Shown: one piece after another, positions 50,153 to 59,554 of the stretch
Layout: each line of letters opens with the position of its first letter
Numbering within the stretch: position 1 is the stretch's first letter
From: Lysobacter ciconiae
GTDB lineage: Bacteria > Pseudomonadota > Gammaproteobacteria > Xanthomonadales > Xanthomonadaceae
Reading direction: 5' to 3'
Assembly (NCBI RefSeq): GCF_015209725.1
Contig: NZ_CP063656.1
Coordinates: 2,029,001-2,093,000 of the forward strand
DNA length: 64,000 bases
Made by a program: the position numbers and the translations under genes
Notes under the pieces: model-generated
Seen by the model: only the letters and a program-made list of their open reading frames with translations
Databases searched by the model: none
What the model was told of the DNA's origin: nothing

Positions 50153-52499
50153 GCTCATCATGCTGCTGGGGCTGGGTATGCCGGCGATCGCTGCGGCGGC
50201 GACCGTCCCGGCCGGCGAGGCGACACCTCTCTATCTCGAGGTGACCCTGAATCATCAGGAGACCGGACAGGTGCTGCCTTTCGTGCTTCGCGATGGCCGC
50301 CTGTTCGCCCCGCGCTCCACCTTGCAGGAGCTGCACTTTGTTGATGTTGAGGCCGGTCCGCCAGAGCGCGCATTGGAAGATATCCCGGGCGTGGTGGTTC
50401 GCTATCAGGCTTCGACCCAGCAACTCGAGCTCGAGGTTCCATTGGCACAACTGCGTCTGGACACCACCGTAGTGAATGCGAACGAGCGCGGCCGCCTCCA
50501 CGCAAGCAGTGCACCGGGGGTCCTGCTCAATTACGACCTCTACGCCAACCATGGCGACGCATCCAGCAACGCGACCGCCTACGCGGAGTTGCGCGCATTC
50601 GGTCTTGGCGCCGGCGTGTTCAGCAACAGCGCGGTTACGCGTGCCTACCGGACCGGCAGCGGAGGCGATGACGGGTGGCGCGGCGATACGGTGCGTCTGG
50701 ACAGCCGCGCACGATGGTCGTTCCCAGATTCGATGCTGAGCGTGACCGCCGGCGACACCGAGACCGGGGGAATCCTGCCGTGGACGCGCAATGTGCGGGT
50801 CGGAGGGGTGCGTCTGGGTCGGAACTTCGCGCTCCAGCCGTACCGCGTGGTCACGCCACTGCCGACGTTCCTGGGTGAGGTAACCGTTCCCAGCGACGTG
50901 GATCTCTACATAAACGGAATGAAGCAGTACAGCGGCGAGTTGCCGGTTGGGCCGTTCCAGCTGTCCTCCCTCCCCAACATCAACGGCATCGGAAACGCGC
51001 AGATGGTTATCACCGATGCGTTCGGCGCCGTCCGCAGCGTCGAGCTGCCCTTCTATGTCACCCAGGCATTGTTGGCCAGCGGAATGTCCGACTGGTCGGT
51101 CACGGCGGGACTGGTTCGCGAGGACTATGGTCTGCAATCCTTCTCCTACGGTAATACGCGGGTTGCGGCCGCGGATTTACGTTACGGCGTCAATGATGCG
51201 CTGACCCTGGAAGGCCATGCCGAAGGCGGCGACGGGCTGGCGAATGTCGGCGGCGGCGCCGTCTGGGGGCTTGGACGCGCAGGCGTTGTCAGCGCCTCAC
51301 ACGCGCGCAGCGAATGGCATTCTCAGACCGGATCGCAAAACGCGCTGGCGTATAGCTGGAACAGCACTAGCTTCAACGTGGCGCTCAGCAGTCAACGCAG
51401 CCGTGGTGAGTATCGCGACATTGCCTCTGCTTACGGCCAGGGTCCCGCCACCGCCAATGACCGGATCCTGCTCGGCTGGAGCTCTCCTCGACTGGGCAGT
51501 TTCAGCACCGGCTACCTGCGAGTGCAATACCGCGGCAACCCGGCTCAACGCTATGCGAGCGTTTACTGGAACCGCCGGATGGGCACCTGTTGCTCGTTGA
51601 ATCTCGGCATCAACCACAATCTTGATCAATCCTCTGACCGAACCGCATACCTCGGTGTGTCCATCAATCTTGGCGACCGCCGCAACTTCAACGGCTCGGT
51701 ACAGCGTGCGCGGGGCACGAGCAATGTGGGGGTGGAAGTCAACCAGAACCGACCCGGTGACATCGGCACCGACTGGCGCGCCCGTGTCGGCCACGACAAC
51801 GGCGGTACCACTGGTCTTGCCGAGGCAGGCTGGCAGGGTGCAAACCTTCGTCTGAATGGTGGTATCGCGCGGATGTACGACAGCTCGTATGGCTACGCGG
51901 GCGCCAGCGGAAGTCTGGTGGCAATGGGGGGCGGACTGTTTGCCGCGCGCTCCATCCCGGATGCGTTTGCGGTGGTATCCACTGACGGTATTGCCGAGGT
52001 GCCGGTAAAACTGGAAAACCGGTCCATCGGAACCACCAATCGAAAAGGACTGTTGCTTGTGACATCGCTGAACGCCTGGCAGGAAAACCGCATGGCCATC
52101 GACCCGATGACACTGCCGGCGAACACGCGGCTGGGAGAAGTCGAGATGATTGCCGTTCCCACAGACCGGGCCGGTACTTTGGTTCGATTCCCTGTCACGC
52201 CGGTGCGGTCGGCAGTCGTGGTCCTGCACGATGCCAATGGCGCCCCGATTGCATCCGGCACAGGCGTGCAGGTTGTGGGCCAAGCCTCCTCCACCTTCGT
52301 GGGATACGACGGCGAGGTCTATGTGGAGCTTGAGGGCATGGGTGCCGAGTTGAAGGTCCACACCGAAGGGGGAACCTGCTCCGTGCGCTTCGATTACCCG
52401 AACCTCGACGTTGCCATGCCACGCATTGGTCCGCTTGCATGCGACGTCGCCGCTCGGCGCAAGCAGCGCGATGGTCAACCTGGGGAGCGCCTGCCATGA
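50115..52499 (+). CDS. Fimbrial outer-membrane usher (archaic chaperone-usher type)
   Basis: 794 residues. The ATG at 50115, 38 bases inside the chaperone gene, gives a signal peptide with an Arg and hydrophobic core (TILRSAELIMLLGLGMPAIA); the next Met (50160) would lack any positive charge. The N-terminal domain (PLYLEVTLNHQETGQVLPFV), the large beta-barrel with the plug (GEVTVPSDVDLYINGMKQYS) and the C-terminal domains (CSVRFDYPNLDVAMPRIGPL) are all present, so the usher looks intact. It secretes and assembles the pilus. Confidence 0.9.
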   Translation: MSTFSSTILRSAELIMLLGLGMPAIAAAATVPAGEATPLYLEVTLNHQETGQVLPFVLRDGRLFAPRSTLQELHFVDVEAGPPERALEDIPGVVVRYQASTQQLELEVPLAQLRLDTTVVNANERGRLHASSAPGVLLNYDLYANHGDASSNATAYAELRAFGLGAGVFSNSAVTRAYRTGSGGDDGWRGDTVRLDSRARWSFPDSMLSVTAGDTETGGILPWTRNVRVGGVRLGRNFALQPYRVVTPLPTFLGEVTVPSDVDLYINGMKQYSGELPVGPFQLSSLPNINGIGNAQMVITDAFGAVRSVELPFYVTQALLASGMSDWSVTAGLVREDYGLQSFSYGNTRVAAADLRYGVNDALTLEGHAEGGDGLANVGGGAVWGLGRAGVVSASHARSEWHSQTGSQNALAYSWNSTSFNVALSSQRSRGEYRDIASAYGQGPATANDRILLGWSSPRLGSFSTGYLRVQYRGNPAQRYASVYWNRRMGTCCSLNLGINHNLDQSSDRTAYLGVSINLGDRRNFNGSVQRARGTSNVGVEVNQNRPGDIGTDWRARVGHDNGGTTGLAEAGWQGANLRLNGGIARMYDSSYGYAGASGSLVAMGGGLFAARSIPDAFAVVSTDGIAEVPVKLENRSIGTTNRKGLLLVTSLNAWQENRMAIDPMTLPANTRLGEVEMIAVPTDRAGTLVRFPVTPVRSAVVVLHDANGAPIASGTGVQVVGQASSTFVGYDGEVYVELEGMGAELKVHTEGGTCSVRFDYPNLDVAMPRIGPLACDVAARRKQRDGQPGERLP

Positions 52500-53494
52500 G
52501 CTTTTCGCGTCTATCGCTTCTGGTGATGTGTGGCATCTGCGGTGCGCTTGCCTCGAACCTGGCCGCCGCCGATACCGTCTGCACCGCCACTGTGTCCGAG
52601 GCCAATTTCGGCGACACGACCCCGGACGAAACGAATCGCGCCAGCGCGACGATCGACTACCACTGCCGTACCGATCCCGGGCTCTCGTTTTCCGGCGGCG
52701 CGTCGGTGCGGCTCTGTCTTTCGCTGGGATCGGGCTCGGTCGCCGGCAGCACAGTCGCTGACCGGCGCATGGTGAATAGCCAGAACGATGTCCTCAGCTA
52801 CAACCTGTACAAGGATGCAGCGGGGACCCAGGTCTGGGGAGACACGCCATCGGGCTCCTCCTCCTACGTGGAGGAAGCGATCACCTATCCAATAAGCTTC
52901 TTTAGCGGTGGACGACACGACGAGAGCCGCACTTTCTACGGACGCATTCCGGTTTCGCCGGCCCTTGCACGGGGCGATTACGCAAGCACCGTTCAGGGAC
53001 AATTGATCTATCACTATCGCGACCGCGCGTTTGGTCAGTCCACACCTACCTCGTGCACATCCGGCGGGGTGCCTGGAACGCCATCGCCGGTGACCTTTAC
53101 CGTTCGGACACGGGTCCAGGATCGCTGCGTGCTCAGGGGCGCCACCGATATGGATTTCGGCCTTGTGACGAGTACCAGCACGGGCAATCTGCGCCAGACC
53201 TCGCGCATCACAATGGAATGTACCCGCCGCACGCCTTGGCAGATCGCTCTGGACAAAGGAGAAAACGCCGCCGGAAATAACCGTCGCCTTCGCAACGGAA
53301 GCGCCTATATCACGTATGAGTTGAACCGCAACGCGGCCGGTTCAAGATGGGGCGACACGCTGGGCGTGGATACGCTGCAGGGAACCGGCACCGGCGCCCA
53401 GTACGTTGCCACCGTGCATGGCGCCATCAACGACCAACCGCTCACCGCCGCCGGGAAGTACAGCGACACCATCAAGGTGACCGTGACGTACTGA
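52496..53494 (+). CDS. Two-domain SCPU protein, likely pilus tip adhesin
   Basis: 332 residues. Signal peptide MSFSRLSLLVMCGICGALAS-NLAAA, then two SCPU domains: residues ~25-195 (VCTATVSEANFGDTTPDE ... GQLIYHYRD) and ~205-332 (FTVRTRVQDRCVLRGATDMD ... YSDTIKVTVTY). The two-domain layout and last-subunit position match CsuE, the tip adhesin of archaic pili, whose first domain faces the surface. The first domain lacks the N-terminal donor strand typical of shaft subunits. Its ATG overlaps the usher stop. Confidence 0.85.
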   Translation: MSFSRLSLLVMCGICGALASNLAAADTVCTATVSEANFGDTTPDETNRASATIDYHCRTDPGLSFSGGASVRLCLSLGSGSVAGSTVADRRMVNSQNDVLSYNLYKDAAGTQVWGDTPSGSSSYVEEAITYPISFFSGGRHDESRTFYGRIPVSPALARGDYASTVQGQLIYHYRDRAFGQSTPTSCTSGGVPGTPSPVTFTVRTRVQDRCVLRGATDMDFGLVTSTSTGNLRQTSRITMECTRRTPWQIALDKGENAAGNNRRLRNGSAYITYELNRNAAGSRWGDTLGVDTLQGTGTGAQYVATVHGAINDQPLTAAGKYSDTIKVTVTY

Positions 53495-53644
53495 GTTCGC
53501 AGGCAAACCCGTGACGCAAGTCGCGGTTCACGCGTTCCAACCTCACTGCACGGCTGTTGCGGAGCGGCTGCACTCAAGTTTTCCGGCCCAGGGCCGTAGC
53601 AATGACTGACACAACCCGTTTTCACACGGGAATTGGAGCGGTCA

Positions 53645-53959
53645 ATGCCTTCCTTCCGGTCAATTGCTGCCGTTGCGGTAACGCTTTCCATCGCTTCGAT
53701 CACCCCCGGCGCCGCCAGCAGCGCGTCGCTGCAGATTGGCTTGAGGATCATCGAGCCGTGCACCCCCCATGTGCTCGCCGTTGAACCCGGCGGGGGAACG
53801 CTGGCTGCACCCTGCATGCAGGAGCAAACCTACCGTTTGAGCGTCGCCGACCCCGACCATATGCAGGACAATCTTCGGCCGCGAGCCGTGATCGCGCCTG
53901 CATCGAGCGCCCAGCAGGCGACAACTTCGCCCTACCGCGTCGTCACCTATACGTTCTAG
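53645..53959 (+). CDS. Small exported protein after the pilus operon
   Basis: 104 residues from MPSFRSIAAVAVTLSIASIT with a GGAG ribosome site. The signal peptide is clear. The mature ~80 residues begin LQIGLRIIEPCTPHVL, which resembles the first strand of an SCPU domain with its Cys, but the domain is then cut short (second Cys in AAPCMQEQ; ends SPYRVVTYTF). It could be a truncated pilin or a regulator of the pilus. It is 150 bases past the tip gene. Confidence 0.55.
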   Translation: MPSFRSIAAVAVTLSIASITPGAASSASLQIGLRIIEPCTPHVLAVEPGGGTLAAPCMQEQTYRLSVADPDHMQDNLRPRAVIAPASSAQQATTSPYRVVTYTF

Positions 53960-53992
53960 CGCCTGCGCGGGGATCGACCGTGCCTGGCTCAA

Positions 53993-54021
53993 TTGCCACG
54001 CCTTCGGGCAGCGCCTATACT
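53993..54021 (+). promoter_or_regulatory. rpsB promoter
   Basis: TTGCCA, 17-base spacer, TATACT. This is among the best sigma-70 matches in the window. It places the 5' end of the mRNA about 220 bases before the rpsB ATG, leaving a long leader. Confidence 0.75.
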
Positions 54022-54199
54022 TGGCAGGTTGACCGCAGTGCTCACGCGGTTGCACGTCCACGCCGGACGACACCGGCGAATACACACCCGCTGCCAAAGC
54101 CCGTGCCGGGGTGCTTCAAGGCCACAAGCCGCGAAGTTCGGTCACGGAAGCAGCGGGGAAGAACAACCCCGGAATCCGCGCATCGGCCCCGAGCCGGTG

Positions 54200-54226
54200 C
54201 AGCCGCCCCAACCTTATTGGCGGCTG
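54200..54226 (+). promoter_or_regulatory. Hairpin in the rpsB leader
   Basis: CAGCCGCC pairs with GGCGGCTG around an 11-base loop, 26 bases before the rpsB start. S2 autoregulates rpsB-tsf in gammaproteobacteria through its leader; this hairpin is a candidate site. The resemblance to the known leader fold was not tested. Confidence 0.4.
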
Positions 54227-54251
54227 GATTCCCCTATCGGAGTTTCATCCC

Positions 54252-55175
54252 ATGCCACAGATCACCATGCGCCAGATGCTGGAAGCCGGCGTCCACTTCG
54301 GCCACCAGACCCGCTACTGGAACCCCAAGATGGGTCCCTACATCTTCGGTGCGCGCGGCAAGATACACATCATCAACCTGGAGAAGACCGTCCCGTTGTT
54401 CAACGACGCGATGAACTTCATCTCCAGCATTGCGCAGAAGCGCGGCATCGTCCTGTTCCTGGGCACCAAGCGCAGCGCCCGCGAGTCGATCAAGGAAGAA
54501 GCCGAGCGTTGCGGCATGCCTTACATGAACCAGCGTTGGCTGGGCGGCACCCTGACCAACTTCGCCACCGTGAAGAAGTCGGTCGGTCGCCTCAAGGAGC
54601 TGGAGTCCTTCGAGACCGACGGCACGTTCGAGAAGCTGGTCAAGCACGAAGTGCTGAACCTGCAGCGCGAGCGCGACAAGAAGCTGGCCTCGCTGGGCGG
54701 CATCAAGGAAATGAACCGCCTGCCCGACGCGATCTTCGTGATCGACATCGGCCATGAGGACATCGCGATCAAGGAAGCCAAGAAGCTCGGCATTCCGGTC
54801 ATCGCCGTGGTCGACACCAACTACGATCCGACCCTGGTCGATTACGCGATCCCGGGCAACGACGACGCGATCCGCGCCGTGCAGCTGTACGCCCGTGCCG
54901 CCGCCGACGCCGTGCTGGAAGGCAAGGCCGCCGCGCCGTCCGCCGCCAGCGTCCGCGAGGAAGACTTCGCCGACGCCGAGGGCGACGCCAGTAAGGCGCC
55001 GCGCCGCGCGCCGGCCAAGAAGGCCGCCAAGACTGAAGAGCCCGTCGTGGCCGACCAGTCCAACCCGGTGGTCGCCCCGGTCAAGGGCACGGCCGATGAG
55101 ACCGTCACCGACGCCGATGACGTCACCGCCGAGCAGGTCAAGAAGGCCGCCGAGGCAGCAGCCAAGGCCGAGTAA
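54252..55175 (+). CDS. rpsB: 30S ribosomal protein S2
   Basis: 307 residues. Standard S2 core (MPQITMRQMLEAGVHFGHQT ... TNYDPTLVDYAIPGNDDAIR) to about residue 215, then a C-terminal extension of roughly 90 residues, rich in Ala, Lys, Glu and Asp and low in complexity (PRRAPAKKAAKTEEPVVADQ). E. coli S2 has 241 residues, so the protein is unusually long at this end, though similar tails occur in this family of bacteria. GGAG precedes the ATG. Confidence 0.95.
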   Translation: MPQITMRQMLEAGVHFGHQTRYWNPKMGPYIFGARGKIHIINLEKTVPLFNDAMNFISSIAQKRGIVLFLGTKRSARESIKEEAERCGMPYMNQRWLGGTLTNFATVKKSVGRLKELESFETDGTFEKLVKHEVLNLQRERDKKLASLGGIKEMNRLPDAIFVIDIGHEDIAIKEAKKLGIPVIAVVDTNYDPTLVDYAIPGNDDAIRAVQLYARAAADAVLEGKAAAPSAASVREEDFADAEGDASKAPRRAPAKKAAKTEEPVVADQSNPVVAPVKGTADETVTDADDVTAEQVKKAAEAAAKAE

Positions 55176-55312
55176 GCCACTAGTCGCGCCGCTGCCCTGC
55201 GTGGCGGCGCGTCCTTTTCATGCACGAACGGCGCGGACGCACTGCCGCCTTACCGGTTGCAGCGCCACCCGCAGTATCGCTCGCGCACCCCCGAACATCC
55301 GAGGTATTCCCC

Positions 55313-56182
55313 ATGGCAGAAATCACCGCATCCCAGGTCAAGGAGCTGCGCGAGCGCACTGGCGCCGGCATGATGGAGTGCAAGAAAGCACTCGTGGCCA
55401 ACGACGGCGACGTGCAGACGGCAGCCGAGTGGCTGCGCAAGCAGGGCCTGGCCAAGGCTGACAAGAAGGCCGACCGCGTTGCCGCCGAAGGCCGCGTTGT
55501 TGCCGCCCAGGCGGACGGCAAGGCCGTGCTGGTCGAGATCAACTCCGAGACCGACTTTGTCGCCAAAGACGACAACTTCCTCAACTTCACCGACGCCGTC
55601 GCCCAGGCCGCGCTGCACGCTGCCGACATCGACGCGCTGAAGAGCACCAAATTGGCCTCCGGCGATACCGTCGAAGAGGCCCGTGCCGCGATCGTCGCCA
55701 AGGTCGGCGAGAACCTGCAGGTTCGCCGCATGGCCCGCATCGACAGCGCCAACACCGTCGCCGCGTACGTCCACGGTGGCCGGATCGGCGTCCTGGTCGA
55801 GATCAAGGGCGGGGACGCCGACCTCGCCCGCGGCCTGGCGATGCACGTTGCCGCCATGAACCCCCCGCACATCTCGCCGGCGCATGTGCCTGCCGAGTTC
55901 ATCGCCAAGGAGAAGGAGATCGCCCTGGCCCAGGTCAAGGACACCGGCAAGCCGGCCGAGATCCTGGAGAAGATGATCGCCGGCAAGCTGGCCAAGACCG
56001 TCAACGAGCTGTGCCTGACGGGCCAGCCGTACGTGCTGGACACCAACCAGAGCGTCGAGCAGGTGCTCAAGGCCGCTGGCGCTGAAGTCGTCAGCTTTGC
56101 CCGCCTCGCGGTCGGTGAAGGCATCGAGAAGCAGGCCGATGATTTCGCGTCCGAAGTGATGAAGCAGGCCGGTCTGGCCTAA
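55313..56182 (+). CDS. tsf: Elongation factor Ts
   Basis: 289 residues. UBA-like N-terminal domain MAEITASQVKELRERTGAGM-MECKKAL, the EF-Tu contact motif NSETDFVAKDDNF, and the core ending DFASEVMKQAGLA. It recycles EF-Tu by releasing GDP. It follows rpsB in the classic pair and ends at a strong terminator. Confidence 0.96.
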   Translation: MAEITASQVKELRERTGAGMMECKKALVANDGDVQTAAEWLRKQGLAKADKKADRVAAEGRVVAAQADGKAVLVEINSETDFVAKDDNFLNFTDAVAQAALHAADIDALKSTKLASGDTVEEARAAIVAKVGENLQVRRMARIDSANTVAAYVHGGRIGVLVEIKGGDADLARGLAMHVAAMNPPHISPAHVPAEFIAKEKEIALAQVKDTGKPAEILEKMIAGKLAKTVNELCLTGQPYVLDTNQSVEQVLKAAGAEVVSFARLAVGEGIEKQADDFASEVMKQAGLA

Positions 56183-56206
56183 CAACGCCTGGCCTGCTCT
56201 AAATAC

Positions 56207-56238
56207 AAAAAAGCCGCGGAGCGATCCGCGGCTTTTTT
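56207..56238 (+). terminator. Rho-independent terminator after tsf
   Basis: GCCGCGGA/TCCGCGGC stem with the GCGA tetraloop, six A before and six T after. It is symmetric and can serve transcripts from both sides. Confidence 0.9.
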
Positions 56239-56281
56239 GTTGCATCGCAAACGGTAACGCCGGAGGAAATGAACTCCGAAA

Positions 56282-56317
56282 GGAAGACCGCCGCCCTACA
56301 GTGGGCGACGGTCTTCC
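56282..56317 (-). terminator. Hairpin downstream of the TonB-receptor gene
   Basis: GGAAGACCG-CGCCC pairs with GGGCG-CGGTCTTCC, one mismatch pair, hexanucleotide loop. It lies just past the stop of the leftward receptor gene. The U-tract is weak, so termination may rely on the 56207 element. Confidence 0.5.
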
Positions 56318-56333
56318 CAGTTCCGGTTTCTAC

Positions 56334-59300
56334 CTAGAAGTCATACCGGGCAGTGAAGCGGATCTGCCGCGGCGAGGTGAAGTTGATCTCCTGGCCGTAG
56401 AACTCATCGCGGGTGTTGCGATCCCTTGCGTACCGCGAGTAGTACGAGGTTGGAACCTGCTGGTTGAAGACATTCATCACGTCCGCCTGCAGGGTGAGGT
56501 TGTCATTCGCCCACGCCGGCTTGTAGGCCACATTCAAGTTGAACGTGTAGGTCCACGGCGTGTTGCCGTGCGATCCGCGTGGGGAGTAGGCGTAATCCGC
56601 CGACGGCGGGGTATAACCAGGCGTGCCGGGGGCCGTACCGCTGCCAGGGAGACCGCAGTAGTAATAGTACGAACCGTTGTAGAGGCCCGGATCAGCGGAC
56701 GGGTAATAGCTGGTGCAGTTACGCGGACGCCCGGAACTCACGATGCCGGTAACGCCCATGCGCCATTCCGGCGTGAACTGGTAATAGCCAAAGCCCTTCA
56801 GCTGGTGCGCACGGTGGTTTGGCAGATAGCCGTTGGCACCGACCATGAGCTGCGGCAGATCCCAGTCCTGCGTCTGCCCCACATCCTCCTGCCCACCCGC
56901 ACCGGTGTCGAGGTCGGAAGCAAGCTGACCTTCGGTGTTGCCCCAGTTCTTGGAGAACGTGTACTCCAACTTGCCGTACCAGTTGTTGCTGAAACGGTGC
57001 TCGCCGTAGAAGTCAATGGCGTAGTACTTGCGCTTCAGGTCCGGGAAGCCGAGCTCTTCCTTGGAATAGTAGACATCCTTGAAGGAACCATCCGCCTGCT
57101 CTTCCTGGAAGGTGTTGCCGACGCCAGGGTTGAACAGGAAGCACGAACCGCCCAGCGCGGGTGCGCACGTGTCATCAATTGCACTGCGCAATTCGCGATA
57201 GGTACCCTTTACACCCCAATTGTAGGTCGAGTTCAACTCCTGCTGCATGCCCAGGATGTATTCGTCCTGGTAATGGGACTTCATGTTCTTGGCCGCAACG
57301 GTACGCGGATCCGGCGACTCACCGCACTCAAGGTTCGAGGAGATGGCCGTGCTGCTTCCCGGGCAGGTATAACCCAGGCTGGCATCGACCGGCACGTTCA
57401 CCAGGCCGGTTGGTGCGCCGGTACGCGGATCGGTGCCCGTGTAGGTGAAGTATTCCTGGGTGTACAGCGAGCCGGCCGCACCGCGAACCGATACGTTGTT
57501 GGGCAGCGCCAGATGGTAGCGGCCCGCATTGGCGAAGAGCTTCAGTGACGAGTCGCCATTGACGTCCCAGCTTGCGCCGAAACGAGGGGCGAGCTGATGG
57601 CGCTGGCTCACATACGCGATGCCGTCACCGTTGTAGTTGGTGAACTGCTCGTTGCGCAGCCCCAGCGAGAGCAGCACGTTATCACTCACCTGCCAGCGGT
57701 CTTCGATGTACTGCGCCGTCTGCTCGACCTCCACGTCGGCCAGCTGGGTGTAGTACTGCTTGCGAGCGAAGTAGCCCTTGTTGGAGCCCGGAACGCCCAG
57801 GCCCGAGCCACCGGCTGAAGCCGGGCTCCCAACGCCATGCGAGGGATCGATCGGCGCGTTCTTGTTGGCCGTCTGTTGGAATACCCAGACGTAGCCACCG
57901 GCGTACTCGCTGCCGAGAACCGAGTGGGCGGTACTGTCGTCGTAGCCGACCCGCAGCGAATGCGCCCCGATCCGATATTCAAGATCGAAACGACCGCCCT
58001 TGGTCTCGTCAAATGCCCCGGCCAGCTTGTTGTTTGCCGCAAACTGGCAAGTGCGGTTATAGACGATGCCGGGCATCTGGTTGGTCGCTGAGGTGTTTCC
58101 AGACAGACGTGGGCAGGACGCGTCGTAGCCCCACGGATTATCCGAATGCTCGATCTTCTGCGTGCCGTACATCAGGCTGAGCGTCAACGCATCCGTCAGA
58201 TAGCCGGTGTACTTGCCGATGTAGAGATCACTTTCATCGGATCGATTGGAACCGCCTGCCTGGATGTCGTTGTGCCTGAAGTCGTCATAGCTGAAGCCGG
58301 TCAGCTTGCTGTGGTAATCCTCCTGGTCGTGGACGGCGGTAAACTCGAGGATATGGTCGTCGTTGATGTTCCAGTCGACCTTGCCCATCCAGCGCGGCAT
58401 CCGATATTTGTAGTCGGAGTAACCGCTGGCGGAATTGGGATTGGTAATGGCGGAACCTACGCCGTTGCCCTGCTGCTTGTTCACTTCACCCGAGGCATAG
58501 AAGAAAAGCCGGTCCTGGACGATCGGGCCGCCCACATAAGCACCCAGCGTCGACGTCCATGACTCGTTCTGGTCACGGTAGGCATACAACTTGCCGTCGG
58601 TGGCGGGGAATACGCCAGTATTGGGATACAGTTGGTCGCGCGGCGAGGCGCGCAGCGACTTCGGCGCCCAGGTCATGATGCCGCCGGCGCGCCACTCATT
58701 GGTGCCGCGCTTGGTGGTCAGGTTGATCACGCCCCCGGTGGAGCGGCCAAATTCCGCCCCGTAGCCGCCGGTCAGCACCTGCATCTGGTCAATGCCATCA
58801 AATGGCAGAGTGGTGAATCCGATGCTGGTCAGCGGATTGGTGACCGCATAACCGTTGATGTAATAGGCGTTCTCGGAGGATGCGCTTCCGCCAAAGCTGG
58901 GCGCCCCGTAGCTCGTGTTGTTGACGACGCTTGGTGCCAGCAACGCCACGCCAGCGACGCTGCGCGGGACCGGCAGTTTTTCAAGCTCTTCGGCGAAGAA
59001 CACCGTGCGGGTATCCACGGATGAAACGTCAACCGCCGCAATATTGGTGGCCGTGACGGTCACTCCCTGCAGCGTGGTTGCGCCCGCCGAGGCGCCCGAG
59101 GAGAAGGAGACTTCCGTACCGCCGGCGATGCTGACCACGACATTTTCGCGTGACGACACGGTTGCGCCGTTGTCGACCAGCTTGACTTCGTAGCGGCCCG
59201 TCGGCAGCGAAGCGGCGCGGTAGCGGCCGCTGCTGTCCACCGGAATGGTGCGCTCAAAACCCGTGTCGACATTGCGGACGACGACGGTAGCGCCTGGAGC

Positions 59301-59450
59301 CGCCGGGGCGACGCCGAAGATCGCGCCGGTCACGTTGGACTGGGCGTGGACACCTGAAACGAAGCACAGGCCGAGTGCGACCGTTAACGCGCTGCGGCGC
59401 AAGGTGCGTTGTATGGATGGTTTAAACAAATTGGCTACTCCCTCAGACAT
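56334..59450 (-). CDS. Oar-like TonB-dependent outer-membrane receptor
   Basis: 1038 residues. Signal peptide ending GVHAQ (start MSEGVANLFKPSIQRTL). Residues ~40-120 form a carboxypeptidase-regulatory-like Ig domain (VTGAIFGVAPAAPGATVVVR), then the TonB plug (SVAGVALLAPSVVNN ... MQVLTGGYGAEFGRSTGGVI) and a long barrel ending IRFTARYDF with the terminal Phe needed for BAM insertion. Oar-like receptors are abundant in Xanthomonadaceae and take up large substrates or export; the ligand is unknown. A CRP/Clp-like site lies 89 bases upstream. Confidence 0.88.
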   Translation of the reverse strand: MSEGVANLFKPSIQRTLRRSALTVALGLCFVSGVHAQSNVTGAIFGVAPAAPGATVVVRNVDTGFERTIPVDSSGRYRAASLPTGRYEVKLVDNGATVSSRENVVVSIAGGTEVSFSSGASAGATTLQGVTVTATNIAAVDVSSVDTRTVFFAEELEKLPVPRSVAGVALLAPSVVNNTSYGAPSFGGSASSENAYYINGYAVTNPLTSIGFTTLPFDGIDQMQVLTGGYGAEFGRSTGGVINLTTKRGTNEWRAGGIMTWAPKSLRASPRDQLYPNTGVFPATDGKLYAYRDQNESWTSTLGAYVGGPIVQDRLFFYASGEVNKQQGNGVGSAITNPNSASGYSDYKYRMPRWMGKVDWNINDDHILEFTAVHDQEDYHSKLTGFSYDDFRHNDIQAGGSNRSDESDLYIGKYTGYLTDALTLSLMYGTQKIEHSDNPWGYDASCPRLSGNTSATNQMPGIVYNRTCQFAANNKLAGAFDETKGGRFDLEYRIGAHSLRVGYDDSTAHSVLGSEYAGGYVWVFQQTANKNAPIDPSHGVGSPASAGGSGLGVPGSNKGYFARKQYYTQLADVEVEQTAQYIEDRWQVSDNVLLSLGLRNEQFTNYNGDGIAYVSQRHQLAPRFGASWDVNGDSSLKLFANAGRYHLALPNNVSVRGAAGSLYTQEYFTYTGTDPRTGAPTGLVNVPVDASLGYTCPGSSTAISSNLECGESPDPRTVAAKNMKSHYQDEYILGMQQELNSTYNWGVKGTYRELRSAIDDTCAPALGGSCFLFNPGVGNTFQEEQADGSFKDVYYSKEELGFPDLKRKYYAIDFYGEHRFSNNWYGKLEYTFSKNWGNTEGQLASDLDTGAGGQEDVGQTQDWDLPQLMVGANGYLPNHRAHQLKGFGYYQFTPEWRMGVTGIVSSGRPRNCTSYYPSADPGLYNGSYYYYCGLPGSGTAPGTPGYTPPSADYAYSPRGSHGNTPWTYTFNLNVAYKPAWANDNLTLQADVMNVFNQQVPTSYYSRYARDRNTRDEFYGQEINFTSPRQIRFTARYDF

Positions 59451-59538
59451 TGGCAACGGATGGCCCGTGCGGGCAGCCCGACTATGGATGGCTAAACAAA
59501 CCCTTAACAAGGCATTAATCGCGCGGCTTGGGCTGAAG

Positions 59539-59554
59539 TGTGACGCACGTCACA
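59539..59554. promoter_or_regulatory. CRP/Clp-type binding site
   Basis: TGTGACGCACGTCACA is a perfect TGTGA-N6-TCACA palindrome. It lies in an A/T-rich stretch 89 bases before the receptor start on the minus strand and 131 before pyrH on the plus strand. Xanthomonads carry the CRP homologue Clp, which uses this consensus. Confidence 0.65.
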
